The notes beneath the pieces were generated by a model that did no database searches, was not told where the DNA came from, and saw only the letters and a list, made by a program, of their open reading frames with translations. From NCBI RefSeq assembly GCF_023856365.1, contig NC_064533.1, positions 33,962,118 through 34,026,117 on the forward strand: DNA of 64,000 nt, read 5' to 3'. Positions 58,841 to 64,000 of the stretch are shown in pieces. The DNA comes from Brienomyrus brachyistius (Eukaryota > Chordata > Actinopteri > Osteoglossiformes > Mormyridae). Position 1 is the first letter of the stretch, and each line of letters begins with the position of its first letter. Made by a program: the position numbers and the translations under genes.

Positions 58841-59489
58841 CTTTTCCACTGGTATTCAGGAACCAAGCTGTACCTGAGCTGTACCGTGAAGAGAAACTAG
58901 TTCCAGCATGGTTGTAGCTCGCGTTGGTTTTCCACTGCAGAAGGTATTATTGGGTTTGGAGAGCGACAGCGACATAAAACCGAAGAGACGCTTGTTTAGT
59001 GTTCACACGATGCGCATTGTGATTTACAATATCCTAATTTTCTAGCACATCTGTGAGAATCGCTGTGTTATGCAAGCATCCAACACTAGCAGGAATAGCA
59101 TTCACTTGCGTAAATTTGCATTATGAATCCATTTTGTAGTTCTATAGTACTTTTTTTAATTAGGAAGCAGGAGATTTTCATGTTCTGAGTTATCAGGAAT
59201 GCATCAATACATCGAGATGTATAATACTACTAATAATGAATAAATTACAGAATATACCCTTTTTCTTTCAAATAATCCACGTGCAGAACACTGGTATCTC
59301 CATGCATTTAGACCAATCAGATGGTGCTGGTGCAACCAGCTCAGTTTGGTCACGCTTTCAGTCCTGCTAGTAAGCAGGGCCATGTCAGCATGGTTATAGC
59401 TCAGGTACGGCTCGCATACTTTACAATGGAGAACCACCCCTTTGCAGTATGGCTTGGACAAGACTCAGGTCTTGGTGGCAGTGGAAAAG
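58841..59489. mobile_element. Possible MITE with cttttccactg ends
   Basis: cttttccactg at 58841-58851 and its complement cagtggaaaag at 59479-59489 bound a non-coding segment rich in 'accaagctgtacctgagctg'-type words. This pattern is found in fish Harbinger-like MITEs. No clear target duplication was seen, so the class is uncertain. Confidence 0.5.
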
Positions 59490-59659
59490 AGTCAGTAGTA
59501 TTGATGCAGTGTCTCAGTGGATGGCCCTGTGGTCTCACACCTCCAGGCCTGTGGGCTTTGATTCTGGTCCCCAACTTTGACAGACAGTTCAGTCCATCCC
59601 TGTCCTGGGCTACAGAAAAACTAAGAAACCCAGCATACCATTCACCTGATTCTTACTAA

Positions 59660-60600
59660 GCTCATTGCTGGGGATGACATTGAAGCATATCTCTCTGTAT
59701 TTCAGAGGACTCAAGAGGGAATGGTGGCTTGCACCTAGTCTAGGACTGAGTCCTGGTGCCTGTCTTACAGGGGAAGCACATACTATCTACAGCTTGCTGT
59801 CCTGGCTGGCCTTCCAAGATTATGACACCTTCAAAGGCTGAGTCGCTCTCACATATCTGCGGCACTCCAGTTCCATAGAAAGACCCTAGTGATGACTGCA
59901 AATGGAGCGCCATACATCAAGTTGAAAAAACAGAGCCCCTCGACTGCTTCTTGCAGTCCCTTTCCCTGTGCCAAACGGTGGCTTGCCAGGCAGACGACCA
60001 ACCCCTACCAAAAATAGGCCATGTCGGGGACTGAGCCATTGCCATGATCTTGTTCCTAAAAGACAAGACAAACTGCCAGCAACCCTGCAACAGTGACCAA
60101 TGACTGCAACAATGACAAGGACCCAAGAAAGACCATTGTGAAGAGCCTTGACAGACCCAGAACCACATCTTTCTGTTGGATGAACCCATACTCCCCTTCC
60201 CCAGTGTGTGCACTGGACCCAAAGCCTATTTGGCTAGCTCTGGGATGAAAATGGTTCACATCCTCATGGTCACCCTGGCCTTACTTGATTCTAGGAGAAT
60301 CATTAACCTAGCCCGACCCTCCTGCCACACAGAGGGAGGCCTCCCTTCCCTGTCCACGTGGGGTGTGATAACTATCCCTGCTGCTACAGTACACTTTGCA
60401 GACCCCCTAGGACAGTGGCTTGTCACAATTACCAGTGGCACTTCTGCTAGGGTGTGACTGGCCTGGCTTTGAGGATCCAACAGAGAGTCCCTGCAGTGAA
60501 GCCATGGAGAACCCCAACCAATATGTCATGCCAAGCCCCCAGAGCTCCTGGCTCAAGCGGAGAATGGGGAGACTGACTAGGAATGTGAAGCTCTTCCACT
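59660..60600 (+). pseudogene. Ty3/gypsy Gag-protease relic
   Basis: Broken + strand frames carry a capsid-like segment near 59765-59850 (glycine-glutamate-alanine-histidine...tyrosine-aspartate-threonine-phenylalanine-lysine). An aspartic-protease-like ALLDS box (about 60280) and a VITIPAATVHFADPLGQWLV segment (about 60365-60425) follow, the order Gag then protease. The protease glycine after the active-site triad is replaced by arginine, and stops occur throughout. No LTR was identified nearby. This rests on motif order only. Confidence 0.45.
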
Positions 60601-60727
60601 ACTGATACCACAGACTTGGTATCACAGAGACAAACATCTAGTTAAATTTTGATATAACCAATAAAAAGGAGTGACAAATAGATGTATTCATTCACTGCTG
60701 AACTTGGCCAAGAGACAGTAGCTAGTA

Positions 60728-61048
60728 CAGACACTCCTCTACTTACGAACTTTCAACTTATGAACTTTCAGACATACGAATGAAGAGGACAGTAAGTCCA
60801 AATCGTGTTCCTTAGGCCCCCGTTTCCTGTCTGCAACATTTAAAAAAAATGTATGCGCACCAATTCTGCCTAGTACGACTTTTGGCCGCTACTCCCGCCG
60901 CGCAGCAGCGTACTGTGCGTACTCCTAGCATCCTAGTTCTTTGTACTTACGTATACCCTTAAAATGATGTTCAATAACGACTTACAAACATCTCAAGTTA
61001 CAAACGGCCATTCGGAATGTAACTCATTCATAAGTAGAGGAGCGTCTG
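60728..61048. mobile_element. 321-bp MITE with TA duplication
   Basis: The ends CAGACACTCCTCTACTTACG and, inverted, CAGACGCTCCTCTACTTATG are flanked by TA (60726-60727, 61049-61050). It is similar in design to the MITE at 21572-21848 but a different family. Non-coding. Confidence 0.9.
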
Positions 61049-61049
61049 T

Positions 61050-62605
61050 ACTAAATGAAATTGCCCATAGCCTCTGGCTTTTATTGTCAGCTAAAATCAA
61101 GTAATTTTTTTCAAGCTTTCAAGTTTCAAAATTGAAATGGGATTGAATATCAAATGCATTAAAGAATGAAACATACTGAACTTTGACATCCTGTCCATAA
61201 AAAAGACAAGATACAAATTTACTGGGAGCCAACTCCAACTCTAAAAGACCGACATTTTGTGCTAAAAAGGTAAATATTACTAAATTCCCTCAGAGATCTG
61301 TGCAAGAGAGAGTCACCGGTCCTAAATTCCACAGGTAGAAATTCTGCTTTATTTGCCATTTGCAGGTACACTGCTATGCTTTTTTGCACTTCCCATCTTG
61401 TGCTCCTATGAGATACACAGACATATATACAGTTGAAAGTGGAGTTTTGGGTGCTAGTGCCAGGGGAGCCAATTATCCAGTATCCTGGGAGCATTTCAGG
61501 GGGTTAAGGATGGCTTAGAGGCCCAACAGAAATGTGACTATTCTGCTGAGGATATTATTCAAAGGAGAAATCTTGTGATCACAAGCACAATGGCCTCACC
61601 CACTGAACCACACACCACCCCTTATCTTTGTAATCATTTCCACATCCAATGAGACAGAAACACAGCTTTGCGTGAAATGTGGTAGCAATGAGAAATACAA
61701 CCCTTACTGGACTGTCTGATGCTGCCACTTCGCAAATGTAACCTAGTGGCTGGAACATCACTTCCCATTTGCCAAGGTGAAAACTGGAAGTTTGCATAAG
61801 AAGCTGAAGTATGGTCATGTTAAGACATTATTAACTATGGGTCTACTACTTACAAAAAAGCACAATAAAGGTTGCCGTGATTCAGAACCGACTAATTGAC
61901 CGACTCAATACATTCTTTAGTTTTAAAAAGAACAAAGCTTAATATGGTAATAATGGTACTTTTTCCTGAGGAAAATGTGTTTAATGTACATTTAATAAAA
62001 TAAAAAGAATGATATAGTTAAATATTAAGAAAAATAAGAAAGTAATAAATTAATACATAAATAAATAAATACATCTACAATGCATGTTACCTCTATGCTT
62101 CCCTCTATATTTTTGTGTATAACTTAGCATTTGTTAAGATTTAAATGAATCACTGATTTAATACAGGCAAGCCAATAAATTAAAATATCAAAAAAATAAA
62201 TAAATAAAAATAAACTCCAATAACATCATTTTATTTGAACACTTTACGGACAATAATGTAATAACGCAGACAATCTACCTGACTTATCTGTCACATTGAC
62301 TACACATGAGGTATTAGGCTATACATTAAAATTATCCATCTCCTTGTTTTTACATTTGTATAATTAGTTCCTATATTTTGCATATGTTGCTTTTTCGTTT
62401 TCACACCACATTATACCAAAACAAAAATTACCACAACCAAACATATTGATTTCAAAACTATGTCTTTGCATGTACCAGTGGACAAGAAACGCATGTGATG
62501 TGTTACTGTCCCCAAAAAATTCTGTAGACAGATAATAGCCTAGATATAAATCATTTTGTTCACGAGCACATTAACTTGTAAGAGTCTGAGATGTCGGCGA
62601 TATCA
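61050..62605. other. C1QL2-like 3' flank; no other gene seen
   Basis: AT-rich. On the - strand a candidate poly(A) signal (TTTATT on the + strand at about 62230) lies roughly 375 bases after the C1QL2-like stop. The 62200 side also has A-rich 'aataaataaa' sequence. Confidence 0.4.
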
Positions 62606-63983
<1,378 letters not shown>

Positions 63984-64000
63984 TCAAAATTCCAGTAGAA

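Overview
This is genomic DNA from a ray-finned (teleost-type) fish. Introns are spliced with consensus GT/AG sites, and the interspersed repeats are typical of fish: Tc1/mariner copies with TA target duplications, a tRNA-derived SINE, L2-like and other LINE relics, hAT and small TA-flanked MITEs, and Ty3/gypsy debris. The species cannot be named from the sequence alone. Most of the 64 kb is transposon or unrecognised non-coding DNA.

Host genes. Two host genes are supported. (1) A MARCO-like class A scavenger receptor lies on the + strand, 10719-22232, in 12 exons predicting 464 aa: cytoplasmic tail, transmembrane helix, coil, collagen, a second coil, collagen, and a C-terminal SRCR domain. 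Its coil-plus-collagen block is present twice in tandem. (2) A C1QL2-like secreted C1q/collagen protein lies on the - strand, 63878-62606, in 2 exons predicting 252 aa. MARCO and C1QL2 are also close neighbours in mammals, so the window looks like a conserved synteny block inflated by transposons.

Layout. 1-1505: Ty3/gypsy 3' end and probable LTR. 1755-4330: decayed LINE on the - strand. 5.4-10.4 kb: Tc1 fragments, a diffuse repeat and a 46-bp minisatellite upstream of MARCO. 10.7-22.8 kb: the MARCO-like gene, its introns filled with Tc1 elements, SINEs and a MITE. 22.8-32.8 kb: LINE fragments in mostly blank sequence. 32.8-36.5 kb: a LINE split by a 2.3-kb TA-flanked element carrying a broken accessory gene. 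36.5-43 kb: little recognisable. 43.0-54.3 kb: a nest of transposons. 54.3-62.6 kb: MITEs, a gag/protease relic and blank sequence. 62.6-63.9 kb: C1QL2-like gene.

The most interesting object is the 9,288-bp element at 44845-54132. It has imperfect terminal inverted repeats, a TA target duplication proven by the Tc1 reading frame it interrupts, and subterminal AGTGTTAAA repeats. It carries two apparently intact genes on one strand. Gene A (47950-51025; 10 coding exons, 526 aa) has a ubiquitin/CIDE-N-like N-terminus. Gene B (51058-53508; one exon, 816 aa) is a zinc-finger DDE-type transposase with C-x2-C and D-x2-H insert motifs, most like the CACTA/CMC group. Gene B's ATG lies 33 bases after gene A's stop. 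A plausible reading is a two-protein transposon in which A is the accessory factor for transposase B. The 2.3-kb element at 33101-35419 carries remains of a gene of what looks like the same broad accessory family.
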